Positions 35,743 to 43,635 of a stretch of DNA of 46,567 nucleotides are shown here, in pieces (the stretch's first letter is position 1; every line of letters begins with the position of its first letter). The stretch lies in contig NZ_JAJNKE010000019.1 of the NCBI RefSeq assembly GCF_021043395.1, forward strand, positions 26,216-72,782. The letters are read 5' to 3'. The position numbers and the translations under genes are program-made. Under the pieces are notes generated by a model that had not been told where the DNA came from, did no database searches, and saw only the letters and a list, made by a program, of their open reading frames with translations. The stretch comes from Clostridium guangxiense (GTDB lineage Bacteria > Bacillota > Clostridia > Clostridiales > Clostridiaceae).

Positions 35743-36606
35743 ATGTATAACAATATAAAGTTAACAATTTCAGAAAAAACAAAAAATCATATAAAGAATA
35801 ACCTTTTTGCTAAAATTATATTTTCTTATAAAAATTTAACTAAGGCAGAAAGAGAGATTCTTCAAGAATTAAATCCAGAATATATGGCAGCGTATTATAC
35901 CATTTACAACAAAATAAATTCTGAAGTAGAAGCACAGAATAGCATAGCTTGGATTAAAAGAGTCTATTGTTTTCTTTGGCATGAACTTAAAGGTTGGAAA
36001 AAGCTAAAACGTGAGTGGACAGAAATACATAATAAAAATCTTATTACAATAAGAAAAGATTTAGAACTATCAGGAGATGAGATACTAAATGAAGACCAAA
36101 TAACAAAAGAAGAATATGAGAATTTAATGTATCTTCAGGAACAGATTGATATGTGTGATAAAAGTATAGAGCATATTAAAGGATTATTTATTTCTTTAAA
36201 CAATAAACTAATAGAATGCTGCAAGTATATAGAAAATATATCCTTTGACAATTTCTGTTCACTTATTGGAATAAATAGAGTTACAGCACTTAAAAATATT
36301 GAAGATGATTCTGATTATATTAAAGATGGTTATTTCCCTTATTACTATAGTTTATTATGGTGGGGGATAGAAGATGCTAGAGAGGAAGATAGCTGGAAAA
36401 GTAACAGAAATGGTATGCCATATTTTTACCTTTGCACAGAAGCATTTATATTTGAATTAGATAGAAATAAAGAAGCTAAGAAAAAAGTTGATGATTACTT
36501 AATCTATGATATGGGACTTGGAAGTAGTATGGTTACATTAAAAACGAATCAAAATGGTGAGCAAAGTATTGAAAAATATTATCCACCATTGAAAGCTATT
36601 AAGTAG
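35743..36606 (+). CDS. Unknown phage protein (287 aa)
   Basis: I do not recognise it. It is helical with several Trp/Tyr clusters (IAWIKRVYCFLWHELKGWKK) and a mid-region FCSLIGINRVTALKNIEDDSDYIKDGYFPYYYSLLWWGI. The FCSLIGINRVTALKN stretch could be a helix-turn-helix. No Cys cluster or P-loop. ATG follows AAGGAGGAGTC, and a strong terminator ends the transcript. Sits between the polymerase module and the ParB-methylase, so a regulatory role is plausible but unproven. Confidence 0.7.
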   Translation: MYNNIKLTISEKTKNHIKNNLFAKIIFSYKNLTKAEREILQELNPEYMAAYYTIYNKINSEVEAQNSIAWIKRVYCFLWHELKGWKKLKREWTEIHNKNLITIRKDLELSGDEILNEDQITKEEYENLMYLQEQIDMCDKSIEHIKGLFISLNNKLIECCKYIENISFDNFCSLIGINRVTALKNIEDDSDYIKDGYFPYYYSLLWWGIEDAREEDSWKSNRNGMPYFYLCTEAFIFELDRNKEAKKKVDDYLIYDMGLGSSMVTLKTNQNGEQSIEKYYPPLKAIK

Positions 36607-36638
36607 AAGTGTCTATATTTAGATGCTTCTTTTATTTT
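36605..36638 (+). terminator. Terminator after the 287-residue protein
   Basis: AGAAGTGTCTA (36605-36615) pairs over 11 bp (two G-U) with TAGATGCTTCT (36620-36630), followed by TTTATTTT. Confidence 0.88.
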
Positions 36639-36654
36639 GAGAGGAGAGGTTGTA

Positions 36655-37908
36655 TTGAAATTCAAAAAAATAAAAATAGACAAACTTAAACATGCTGAAT
36701 ATAATCCACGTAAGGATTTAAAAGCTGGTGATGCAGAATTTGAAAAAATAAAAAACAGCATTAATGAATTTGGTTATTGTGAGCCTATTATTGTAAACAG
36801 TGATATGACTATTGTTGGAGGTCATCAAAGAGCAAAAGTTTTAAAAGAACTTGGTTATGATGAAGTGGAATGTGTTGTAATTGATATTGATAAAACTAAG
36901 GAGAAAGCATTAAATGTTGCTTTAAATAAAATATCAGGTGATTGGGACTTAGAAGCATTGGCAAAATTACTGGATGATTTAAAGGTCGAAGATTATAATG
37001 TGGAACTTACAGGTTTTGATATGAATGAAGCTGAGAAATTATGGGATGAATACATAGCTAAAGATGAACAGCAAAAGGAAGAAGAAATCCCTGAGCCACC
37101 AGAAGAACCTGTAATTAAAGCAGGAGATATTATTATACTAGGCAAGCATAGGATTATTTGCGGTGATGCAACTAAAACTGATGATATTGAGAAGTTAATG
37201 AATGGCAAAAAGGCAAAGCTTACTGTTGTAGATCCTCCTTATGGAATTTCATATGTTGGTAAAACTGAAGATGCTTTAACTATTGAAAATGACAATTTAA
37301 ATGATGAAGAATTCTATAATTTTTTACTTGAAGCATTTAAAAGAGTTTATGAAATATCAGATGATGGTGCAAGTATGTATATATTCCATGCAGATGCAAA
37401 AGGCTTAATTTTTAGACAAGCATTTGTTGATTCAGGCTTTAAACATTCACAATGCTGTATTTGGGTGAAAAATACTTTTGTAATGGGAAGACAGCCGTAC
37501 CAATGGCAACATGAACCTGCTTTGTTTGGATGGAAACCTACAGGCTCACATTATTGGAATGGAGACAGAAAGCAGAGTACAGTTTGGAATTTTGACAAGC
37601 CTGCAAGAAATGACATTCATCCTACAATGAAGCCAGTTCCTCTTATTGAATATATTATAAAGAATTCTAGTAAATACGGTGATATTGTTGTAGATACATT
37701 TCTTGGAAGTGGGACTACATTAATTGCAGCAGACAATACTGATAGAATTTGTTATGGCTCAGAACTTGATCCTAAATATGCACAGGTTATTGTGGAAAGA
37801 TGGATTAATTATAAGGATGGAATAAATGGTGATGATGTTATTATTGAAAGAGAAGGACAGCAAATAAAATTTTCGGAATTAAAAAGTAAGCAGTTAGTAG
37901 AAGAATAA
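36655..37908 (+). CDS. ParB-domain DNA methyltransferase (phage-type)
   Basis: About 417 residues: an N-terminal ParB/Srx-like domain (IDKLKHAEYNPRKD; EFGYCEPIIVNSDMTIVGGHQRAKVLKELGY), then a beta-class DNA methylase with catalytic DPPYGISY (about residue 193) ahead of the SAM motif DTFLGSGTTLIAAD. The order DPPY then FxGxG marks the N6-adenine/N4-cytosine beta group. Such fusions are common near terminase genes in Gram-positive prophages, where they protect phage DNA or regulate packaging. TTG 36655 is preferred as start because GAGGAGAGG lies 6 bases upstream. The recognition sequence is unknown. Confidence 0.92.
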   Translation: MKFKKIKIDKLKHAEYNPRKDLKAGDAEFEKIKNSINEFGYCEPIIVNSDMTIVGGHQRAKVLKELGYDEVECVVIDIDKTKEKALNVALNKISGDWDLEALAKLLDDLKVEDYNVELTGFDMNEAEKLWDEYIAKDEQQKEEEIPEPPEEPVIKAGDIIILGKHRIICGDATKTDDIEKLMNGKKAKLTVVDPPYGISYVGKTEDALTIENDNLNDEEFYNFLLEAFKRVYEISDDGASMYIFHADAKGLIFRQAFVDSGFKHSQCCIWVKNTFVMGRQPYQWQHEPALFGWKPTGSHYWNGDRKQSTVWNFDKPARNDIHPTMKPVPLIEYIIKNSSKYGDIVVDTFLGSGTTLIAADNTDRICYGSELDPKYAQVIVERWINYKDGINGDDVIIEREGQQIKFSELKSKQLVEE

Positions 37909-38007
37909 ATTCTATTAATTGCTTTTTATTATCCCCTTAATTGTATTGACTTAATGTGCTTGTAGAGTGATTAATGTACACAACAAATACATTGGAGGGA
38001 TTTTATT

Positions 38008-38778
38008 ATGGATAGAAAAGAAATCGTAAAAGTTTTAAGTGAGCATTTTGGAGTTAAGGCTGAATATATGGGAGTACCAAGCTTTGCATACCAAATCGAA
38101 ACTGAAGGAGAAACTTACACAATTGATAAAGTTGGGAAGATTACAAATGCAAAAGGCTCAGAATTAGAACTTGAGGCTATATTAAAGCCAGCAGTTAAAA
38201 TTCAAGAGCAGGAAGAAAAGAATGTTATTGAGGAGAATGCAGAAACAGAACCTCAAATTATATCAGTCCCAATATTAGGTCATACGGGAATAAGCCTAAA
38301 AAATCTAGTGAATATGATATACAGCAAACATGAACTTATTCAGAAATCTTTAGGGATTGAAGAAAACATAGTAGCCGAGGATTTTATAAAAGAACTTAAT
38401 GAAGCAAAGATTTCTAATACAGATGATTTTCAAAAGGCGATAGCTGGAAAACAAAGCTGCATACAGATTGAGTTTAACTTTGAAGAACAGAAAATCAGTT
38501 TTAACTTTATAAAAGCTAAAGTAGAGAATATTACAGCATATACTCAATTTATAGAACTTTTAAATCAGAGTGCAAAAAAATTAAAACATGCTTCAGCAAA
38601 GGTCAGCTCCACTGATAATCCAAAGTTTACATTCAGAGTTTTTTTAATAAGGCTTGGTATGATAGGAGATGAATATAAAACTGCAAGAAAAATATTACTT
38701 GAAAAATTAGAAGGTAATGCTGCTTTTAGATATGGAAAACCTGAAAAGAAAATTGAAGATCCAACTGGGGAGCAATAA
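38008..38778 (+). CDS. Prophage 'virulence-related' family protein (256 aa)
   Basis: The pattern is familiar from clostridial prophages and integrative elements: an N-terminal domain VLSEHFGVKAEYMGVPSFAYQIETEGETYTIDKVG, a central TGISLKNLVNMIYSKHELIQKSLG, and the conserved C-terminus IRLGMIGDEYKTARKILLEKLEGNAAFRYGKP. Often labelled virulence-related without experimental basis; function unknown. ATG follows TTGGAGGG. The terminator overlaps the last codons. Confidence 0.8.
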   Translation: MDRKEIVKVLSEHFGVKAEYMGVPSFAYQIETEGETYTIDKVGKITNAKGSELELEAILKPAVKIQEQEEKNVIEENAETEPQIISVPILGHTGISLKNLVNMIYSKHELIQKSLGIEENIVAEDFIKELNEAKISNTDDFQKAIAGKQSCIQIEFNFEEQKISFNFIKAKVENITAYTQFIELLNQSAKKLKHASAKVSSTDNPKFTFRVFLIRLGMIGDEYKTARKILLEKLEGNAAFRYGKPEKKIEDPTGEQ

Positions 38779-38791
38779 GCTTCCCTTTTTT
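38767..38791 (+). terminator. Terminator overlapping the 3' end of the virulence-related gene
   Basis: GGGGAGC (38767-38773) pairs with GCTTCCC (38779-38785), AATAA loop, then TTTTTT. Its left arm lies in the coding sequence. Confidence 0.8.
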
Positions 38792-38830
38792 CTTGGCTTT
38801 GTAAGGGCTTGTGTTGCGATATTAATTGAT

Positions 38831-38860
38831 AGGTAGGGCATTTGCTTTACCTTCTTTTTT
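38831..38860 (+). terminator. Second terminator 46 bp later
   Basis: AGGTAGGGC (38831-38839) pairs with GCTTTACCT (38844-38852, two G-U), followed by TCTTTTTT. No gene lies between the two terminators, so this may end a short unseen RNA. Confidence 0.7.
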
Positions 38861-38975
38861 ATTGAGACACAGGCGAAGGTATAAATGGTTAGATAGATAT
38901 ATATTTCAACTTTACTTTTAGGTTGGTTCAGAGGTAATGTACTAGCTGATTCAATATTGAAAGGTGAAGTTATTG

Positions 38976-39176
38976 ATGAAAACTGAATATTTGATTAAGG
39001 AAACTTTGAAAGGCTTACTTGCTACAGCTAAGGAAAAGTTATGTGTGCTTGGAAAAGAAGATGCTAAGGAGGATTTAAAAAAGCTGAGAGAAGTATATGA
39101 AGATTTGGTTTTATTCTGGGGATTGGATGAGGAGATGATTGATGAGTTTGATGAAAAGATTGGGATATTGAAGTAA
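38976..39176 (+). CDS. Small helical protein (66 aa)
   Basis: ATG 38976 is preceded by AAGGTG at 9 bases. The product is two amphipathic helices, rich in Lys/Glu, ending LVLFWGLDEEMIDEFDEKIGILK. No family recognised, though short helical proteins of this type are frequent just before phage terminase genes. Followed by a terminator. Confidence 0.65.
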   Translation: MKTEYLIKETLKGLLATAKEKLCVLGKEDAKEDLKKLREVYEDLVLFWGLDEEMIDEFDEKIGILK

Positions 39177-39182
39177 GTAGGA

Positions 39183-39205
39183 AGGGGCTGAAGAAGCTCC
39201 TTTTT
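39183..39205 (+). terminator. Terminator after the 66-residue protein
   Basis: AGGGGCT (39183-39189) pairs with AGCTCCT (39195-39201, one G-U), followed by TTTT. Confidence 0.8.
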
Positions 39206-39262
39206 AGGTTGTACGTTTCCTTTTGTTGGTATAAAATTATCAGTGAAAGGGGATGAAAGTAT

Positions 39263-40123
39263 ATGAACAACTTTGATTGGGGTAAAATTGATTTAAACTT
39301 ATTCAATATTGATAAGATTGAAAATAAAGTTAATGCTGATAAACTATTTATTAGCTTTTTATTAGTAATTGAGAGAAATAAAGCTAATATAAGAAAAGAA
39401 TTCACTATTGAAGAAATAGTAAATTTAATTCCTAAAGGTACTGCTGGTATAAATAATTATTCAACATATGGATTTTCAATAATGAGTATGTTTTCAAATC
39501 AAAAAGATAGAGATTATTTTATATTTGCAAATTCTAACCTACAAGACGAGTTTGCAGCTATATGTAATAATAATCATGATAGGGATAATTATTATTGGAA
39601 AAAATATTGTTTAAATGAGAAAGTAAAAATTAATCCAGAATATATTAAAGTAGGTGTAGATGATATGGAAAAGTCTGTAGCTGGGACTAATGAAAAAATA
39701 TTTGCTTCATTTTTTAATGATAAGTATGGTGAAGGTATATTAAAAGGAAAATGCGTTTATAAAGATGATGAGGAGAATGTATCTATATCTGTTGATAATT
39801 CTATTGATTTTCAAAATAAAAAAGTATTGGTAGAAGTTGATTCGGGAAATGAAGCTAAACTTATTGTAGGACAATATGTATTATTAAATTTACTTTGTAA
39901 CGAGGATAAAGATGTTTTATTTGTAGTTGTACATTATTATAAAGATAAAAAAGGTAACCCTTATAATCCAGAAAGAACAATTTCTAATCTTAAACTTATA
40001 AATAAAAAGATATATGCAAACAATGGAATAAAATTCAAAGTATTTAATAAAGGTGGATTTGAGAAATTTTGTAAAGACAATAAAAGCATTAATTCTTTGA
40101 TTAAAAAATTATATGAATTATAG
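39263..40123 (+). CDS. Unknown protein, possibly nuclease-fold (286 aa)
   Basis: Not recognised. The second half has alternating strands and helices: VSISVDNSIDFQNKKVLVEVDSGNEAKLIVGQYVLLNLL and then DVLFVVVHYYKDKKG. An Asp before a strand carrying VEVDSG recalls restriction-endonuclease-like folds, but the expected ExK is absent (ExD instead), so this is weak. Ribosome binding site AAAGGGG. Ends in a clear terminator. Possibly a small accessory or defence gene carried ahead of the terminase block. Confidence 0.65.
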   Translation: MNNFDWGKIDLNLFNIDKIENKVNADKLFISFLLVIERNKANIRKEFTIEEIVNLIPKGTAGINNYSTYGFSIMSMFSNQKDRDYFIFANSNLQDEFAAICNNNHDRDNYYWKKYCLNEKVKINPEYIKVGVDDMEKSVAGTNEKIFASFFNDKYGEGILKGKCVYKDDEENVSISVDNSIDFQNKKVLVEVDSGNEAKLIVGQYVLLNLLCNEDKDVLFVVVHYYKDKKGNPYNPERTISNLKLINKKIYANNGIKFKVFNKGGFEKFCKDNKSINSLIKKLYEL

Positions 40124-40135
40124 ATATAAAAATAT

Positions 40136-40160
40136 TGAGCCAAAAACAAGGCTCTTTTTT
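40136..40160 (+). terminator. Terminator between the 286-residue protein and terS
   Basis: GAGCC (40137-40141) pairs with GGCTC (40150-40154), followed by six T. Confidence 0.75.
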
Positions 40161-40177
40161 AGTTTGGAGGTGAGGTG

Positions 40178-40885
40178 ATGAAAAATAATAGAAAGGCTTT
40201 AACCAAATATGAAACCAATGTTGAGCCGAGGTTCACTGAAATAAAGAAATGGATAATTGAAGGACTTACAGATGAACAAATTGCTGAAAGGCTTGATATT
40301 CATGTATCTATGATATATGAGTATAAGAAAAAGCATCCTGAATTTGCAGAGGTTATAGACAGAAAATCCAAATGGGAAACCCATATATTGCCGAGACTTA
40401 AAGACATTCAGCAGTGGTGTGAGGATGGATTAACTAATCAAGTTATATGCAGTAGGTTAGATATACCCGAAAGCACATGGTATGAGTATCAAAATAAATA
40501 CCCAATTCTTTTAGAGTTAGTGCGGATGTCCAAGTCTGTTATGGATACAAAAGTTGAAAATGCACTTTTGAATTCTGCTCTTGGATATGATTATGAAGAA
40601 ATTAAAACTATTGTTGAAGAAGATAAAAATGGAAAGAAAAGAACAAGAATAGAGAAGACTAAGAAGCATATGCCTGCGAATCCAGCAGCTCAAGCTTTTT
40701 GGTTGAAGAACCGTAAACGTGATGAATGGAACGAAAGAAAAGAAATTGTATTTGATACAAAGGCTCAGGAAGAAGAAAGAAAAAGGCTGTTCCTTGATAT
40801 GATAAAGGATGATGCTTTTGATGCAGATTATTCTATAGCAAATGAAGAAATATCAGAATTAAAAGAACCTGAAATTACAGAATAA
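40178..40885 (+). CDS. terS: Phage terminase small subunit-like protein
   Basis: 235 residues. Two HTH-like repeats, IKKWIIEGLTDEQIAERLDIHVSMIYEYKKKHPEF and IQQWCEDGLTNQVICSRLDIPESTWYEYQNKYP, recognise packaging sites in such proteins. The region KVENALLNSALGYDYEEIKTIVEE followed by KKHMPANPAAQAFWLKNRKRDEW is a strong terminase-small-subunit signature. ATG 40178 follows TTTGGAGGTGAGG. The frame continues past its TAA stop for 24 more acidic codons (see findings), so the C-terminus may be shortened by a nonsense change. Confidence 0.88.
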   Translation: MKNNRKALTKYETNVEPRFTEIKKWIIEGLTDEQIAERLDIHVSMIYEYKKKHPEFAEVIDRKSKWETHILPRLKDIQQWCEDGLTNQVICSRLDIPESTWYEYQNKYPILLELVRMSKSVMDTKVENALLNSALGYDYEEIKTIVEEDKNGKKRTRIEKTKKHMPANPAAQAFWLKNRKRDEWNERKEIVFDTKAQEEERKRLFLDMIKDDAFDADYSIANEEISELKEPEITE

Positions 40886-40963
40886 ACGGATGAAGGATTT
40901 ATTGATGAAACTGATAATAACGATTATAATGGTGATGAAAAGAATTCAATAGAAATATAAATG

Positions 40964-41003
40964 CTGGAGCATAACTAATAAATATTATGTATCCAGTTTT
41001 TTT
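40964..41003 (+). terminator. Terminator after terS
   Basis: CTGGA and CATAA (40964-40974) pair with TTATG and TCCAG (40985-40996) around a small bulge, then seven T. Confidence 0.65.
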
Positions 41004-41063
41004 ATAGATAAATGCTTTTTAACCCTTTAAGAATGGCTTAAAACCGTTGGAAAATCTAAGAAA

Positions 41064-41093
41064 CTCACAACATAACTGCAGTTATGTATTGAG
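41064..41093. repeat. 30-bp near-palindrome upstream of the integrase gene
   Basis: ACATAACTGCAGTTATGT (41070-41087) is a perfect 18-bp palindrome. Flanking CTCA (41064-41067) and TGAG (41090-41093) extend it with two mismatched pairs on each side. It lies about 50 bp before the integrase start; it may be an integrase core site, a regulator site or an RNA hairpin. Confidence 0.7.
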
Positions 41094-41143
41094 ATTAATT
41101 CCTTTCAGAGGTATCATGTAACCAATGAAAGAAGGTGCTTTAT

Positions 41144-41992
41144 ATGAGCTATATCAACGGTTTTAAAGGATATTTACAGGCAAAAGATAAAAGTATAAAT
41201 ACTGTTTCTTGCTATGTAAGAGATACGAAGGCTTTTATAGCTTGGTACGAAAGCAGAACGGATGCAGGTATTGAAAAGGTTATTGAACTGGACTTGGTGG
41301 AATATAAAAAGCATTTGCAGAGTTCAGGCGAAGCAGTTATAACAATCAACCGTAAACTCGCCAGTATAAATTCATTTTTAAAGTATTTGAAGCAAGAAGG
41401 CATTGTTAATGAAGTAATTGCAGTTTCAGTTATAAAAGACAAGGATAAACGGCAGTTTAAAGGGCTTGCAGATAAAGAATTATGGAAACTTAGGAATGAA
41501 ATACACCGAGAAGGAAACCTAATGCATATATGTATTATAGAGATATTACTTCAAACAGGTATTAGAGTAAGTGAATTGGTTAATATTAAGCTTTCAGATA
41601 TAAAAATATCCGATAGAAAAGGCAGTTTACAGGTCATTGGTAAAGGTAATGCCAAGAGAACTGTTCCATTAAATAAGGATGCAAGGAAATCTGTTAATAA
41701 ATACCTAGAAGTAAGGCAAGATGATGGCTCAGACTACTTATTCATAGGTCAAAGAGGAGCAATAAAACGAAATGCAGTGAACCTTATATTAGAAGGCTAC
41801 GGAGAAAGGCTTAAAATCAAGGTAACTCCTCATATGATAAGGCATACACTTGGATATAACCTAGTTAAAAAGAATATTCCTATAACAACTATTCAGCAAA
41901 TATTAGGGCATGAGAGCGTTACAACTACAAATCTATATACTCAAACCCCAGAAGATGATATGGTTAAGGCTTTGGAAGGCTTGGAGTGGTAG
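41144..41992 (+). CDS. Tyrosine recombinase (XerC-type integrase)
   Basis: 282 residues. The N-terminal SAM-like DNA-binding domain (INGFKGYLQAKDKSINTVSCYVRDTKAFIAWY) is followed by the catalytic domain with all expected residues: Arg in TGIRVSELV, Lys in GKGNAKRTV, His-x-x-Arg in PHMIRHTLGYNL, His in LGHESV and the Tyr nucleophile in TNLYTQ. ATG 41144 is preceded by AAGGTG. It lies between terS and terL, unlike the usual end position, and is bounded by terminators on both sides. It may be the prophage integrase or part of a separately mobile cassette. Confidence 0.92.
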   Translation: MSYINGFKGYLQAKDKSINTVSCYVRDTKAFIAWYESRTDAGIEKVIELDLVEYKKHLQSSGEAVITINRKLASINSFLKYLKQEGIVNEVIAVSVIKDKDKRQFKGLADKELWKLRNEIHREGNLMHICIIEILLQTGIRVSELVNIKLSDIKISDRKGSLQVIGKGNAKRTVPLNKDARKSVNKYLEVRQDDGSDYLFIGQRGAIKRNAVNLILEGYGERLKIKVTPHMIRHTLGYNLVKKNIPITTIQQILGHESVTTTNLYTQTPEDDMVKALEGLEW

Positions 41993-42009
41993 AAACCATT
42001 CCTTTTTTT
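41983..42009 (+). terminator. Terminator overlapping the integrase stop codon
   Basis: GGAGTGG (41983-41989) pairs with CCATTCC (41996-42002, one G-U), followed by seven T. Confidence 0.85.
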
Positions 42010-42077
42010 ATTGCATTCAGGGGAGGGGTACTTCTATATAAAAAAATTGCCCGTCAGTAAATGTTGTGAAAATTTTT

Positions 42078-42106
42078 TTGACATTTTTACATTAAAACTT
42101 TATATT
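42078..42106 (+). promoter_or_regulatory. Strong sigma-A-type promoter for the nucleotidyltransferase pair
   Basis: TTGACA (42078-42083), a 17-base spacer, then TATATT (42101-42106), 40 bases before the ATG. The best consensus promoter in the window, inside the prophage's packaging block. Confidence 0.8.
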
Positions 42107-42145
42107 ATATATTATAATAGGTATACGAGGGGAGAATTAAAGTGT

Positions 42146-42625
42146 ATGTTTAATGAAGATGGGTTATTAGAAGCAGGTATACATAACTATTCTGTTAGTG
42201 ATTTTAAAAATAATTTTATAAATTACTTTAATACTTCTCAGACTAGAAGTATTATTTATAAAAATACAATAATGTGGTTAAAATTAATAAATGAGAAAGT
42301 AATGTTGCCTGAAGAAATATGGTTTGATGGAAGCTATGTTACTAGCAAAATTAATCCAAATGATTTAGATGTTGTTTTGTTTTTTGATAGAGCAAGTTTT
42401 ACAAAAGAGAAGTTTCTAGAGTTTCAAAAGCTTCAAGCTCAATGTAAACAGTATAAATGTGATGCATATATGTGTTTTCTTAATAATAAAAATGCAATTT
42501 GGAATGATATTAATGGAAGAAATTATTGGAGAGGACAATTTGGCTTTGACAGGCAAGATAGACCTAAAGGAATAATCAAAATTGAGGGTAAAGAATTAAG
42601 TGTAGAAATTAAGGAGGTGAGTTAG
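42146..42625 (+). CDS. Nucleotidyltransferase-fold protein (159 aa), prophage moron
   Basis: A pol-beta-type nucleotidyltransferase core: WFDGSYVTSKINPNDLDVVLFFD (Gly62, Ser63; metal Asp73 and Asp75), then a helical segment and a Tyr/Trp/Arg-rich end. It resembles the DUF6932 group of small nucleotidyltransferases by memory. ATG 42146 is 40 bases below a consensus promoter and follows GAGGGGAG; an upstream in-frame extension lies across the promoter and is rejected. The partner gene starts 1 base after its stop. Such proteins can act as toxins or defence effectors by modifying tRNA or proteins; which, if any, is unknown. Confidence 0.78.
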   Translation: MFNEDGLLEAGIHNYSVSDFKNNFINYFNTSQTRSIIYKNTIMWLKLINEKVMLPEEIWFDGSYVTSKINPNDLDVVLFFDRASFTKEKFLEFQKLQAQCKQYKCDAYMCFLNNKNAIWNDINGRNYWRGQFGFDRQDRPKGIIKIEGKELSVEIKEVS

Positions 42626-42626
42626 T

Positions 42627-43571
42627 GTGAATAGTGAAAGATATAAGTCTATTGATAGGAAAATAAAAGAAACAGAAGAACAAATTACATTAATAGCAAA
42701 AGCTTTTAGTACTGACTCGCTTGATTATATGATTTTAAATGAGCAATTAAATAAAAGATTAGAAAATCTAAAATATCAAAAACAGATATTAGTTGATGCG
42801 TATTTAAAAGAGTCAGTTAAATTGATTATTTCGGGTGAAAATGTAAAGAAAGGTAAAATATCTTCAAGAGTATTGGTTGCAGTATTAGATGGATTTCAAT
42901 CAATTGCGGATAGTATTGCTAATTCGTTAATCAATGAGCCTACTTCTTCAGGTAAAATACCTGCAAATGTTTTAAAACAAACAGACTTGGAATTAGTTAA
43001 TATATTTGAAGGATCTTTTGGGGTTGAATTAGAGTCAAATATAGAAGATAATTTAATGGTTGATAATGCTGTAATTACTGAAACATTAGATAAACTATTT
43101 AATTTATTAAGTTCAGCAGATGATAATGACAAAGTCTTTGATGAAATCTCTGAGTTAGGGTCAAGAACGTTAAATCATTATAAAACATGGCTAAAAGATA
43201 TATCTGAATACGGTGTTGAAGTACAATTGGAAAGAAAAAATCAATACGCAGAGAATTATTCATGGAAAATGAAAAGAGATAAGTTACCTTCTCTTTTAAA
43301 TTCCTTAGATAACTTGAAGGATGAGTTTACAGAAGAATTAGAGATTGTTGGTAAAATAACTGGACTAAATTTAAGAAAAGAAACGTTTGAGTTTATTTGT
43401 AATACAGAGGAAGTAATTTCAGGTAGAGGTAAGTATGAAATTATTGAAAATAATAAGCATTTGTTGGGTGAAACTGTAAAATTAAAACTAATAAAAAATG
43501 TTACAAGAAACTTGTCTACAGGTAGAGAAAAGATAATATGGTTTTTAAAAGATATTATAAGTGAAAAATAG
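42627..43571 (+). CDS. Partner protein of the nucleotidyltransferase (314 aa)
   Basis: Not recognised. It starts at GTG 42627 with AAGGAGGTGAG in the end of the upstream gene. The first ~60 residues form a coiled coil (KIKETEEQITLIAKAF...LNEQLNKRLENLKYQKQILVDAYLKES). The middle is helical with FEGSFGVELES, and the C-terminus has KITGLNLRKETFEFI and GETVKLKLIKNVTRNLSTG, which looks like a small beta domain. Tight linkage to the nucleotidyltransferase, a shared promoter and terminator, and absence of phage structural motifs suggest a two-component accessory system. Confidence 0.75.
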   Translation: MNSERYKSIDRKIKETEEQITLIAKAFSTDSLDYMILNEQLNKRLENLKYQKQILVDAYLKESVKLIISGENVKKGKISSRVLVAVLDGFQSIADSIANSLINEPTSSGKIPANVLKQTDLELVNIFEGSFGVELESNIEDNLMVDNAVITETLDKLFNLLSSADDNDKVFDEISELGSRTLNHYKTWLKDISEYGVEVQLERKNQYAENYSWKMKRDKLPSLLNSLDNLKDEFTEELEIVGKITGLNLRKETFEFICNTEEVISGRGKYEIIENNKHLLGETVKLKLIKNVTRNLSTGREKIIWFLKDIISEK

Positions 43572-43591
43572 GGAATAGAGATAAATATATT

Positions 43592-43619
43592 AAGTCACTA
43601 TGAAAAATAGTGACTTTTG
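43592..43619 (+). terminator. Terminator after the nucleotidyltransferase pair
   Basis: AAGTCACTA (43592-43600) pairs perfectly with TAGTGACTT (43608-43616), followed by TTTT (43615-43618). Its left arm overlaps an upstream in-frame ATG of terL. Confidence 0.8.
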
Positions 43620-43635
43620 TGTTAGAGGTGATATA

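Noticed and set aside
41071-41086. Integrase attachment site claimed outright
   Set aside because: A palindrome alone does not prove recombination; without the other att half it is listed only as a possibility.
42011-42145. N-terminal extension of the nucleotidyltransferase
   Set aside because: The upstream in-frame stretch crosses the integrase T run region and a consensus promoter, lacks a good ribosome binding site, and has a composition unlike the domain.
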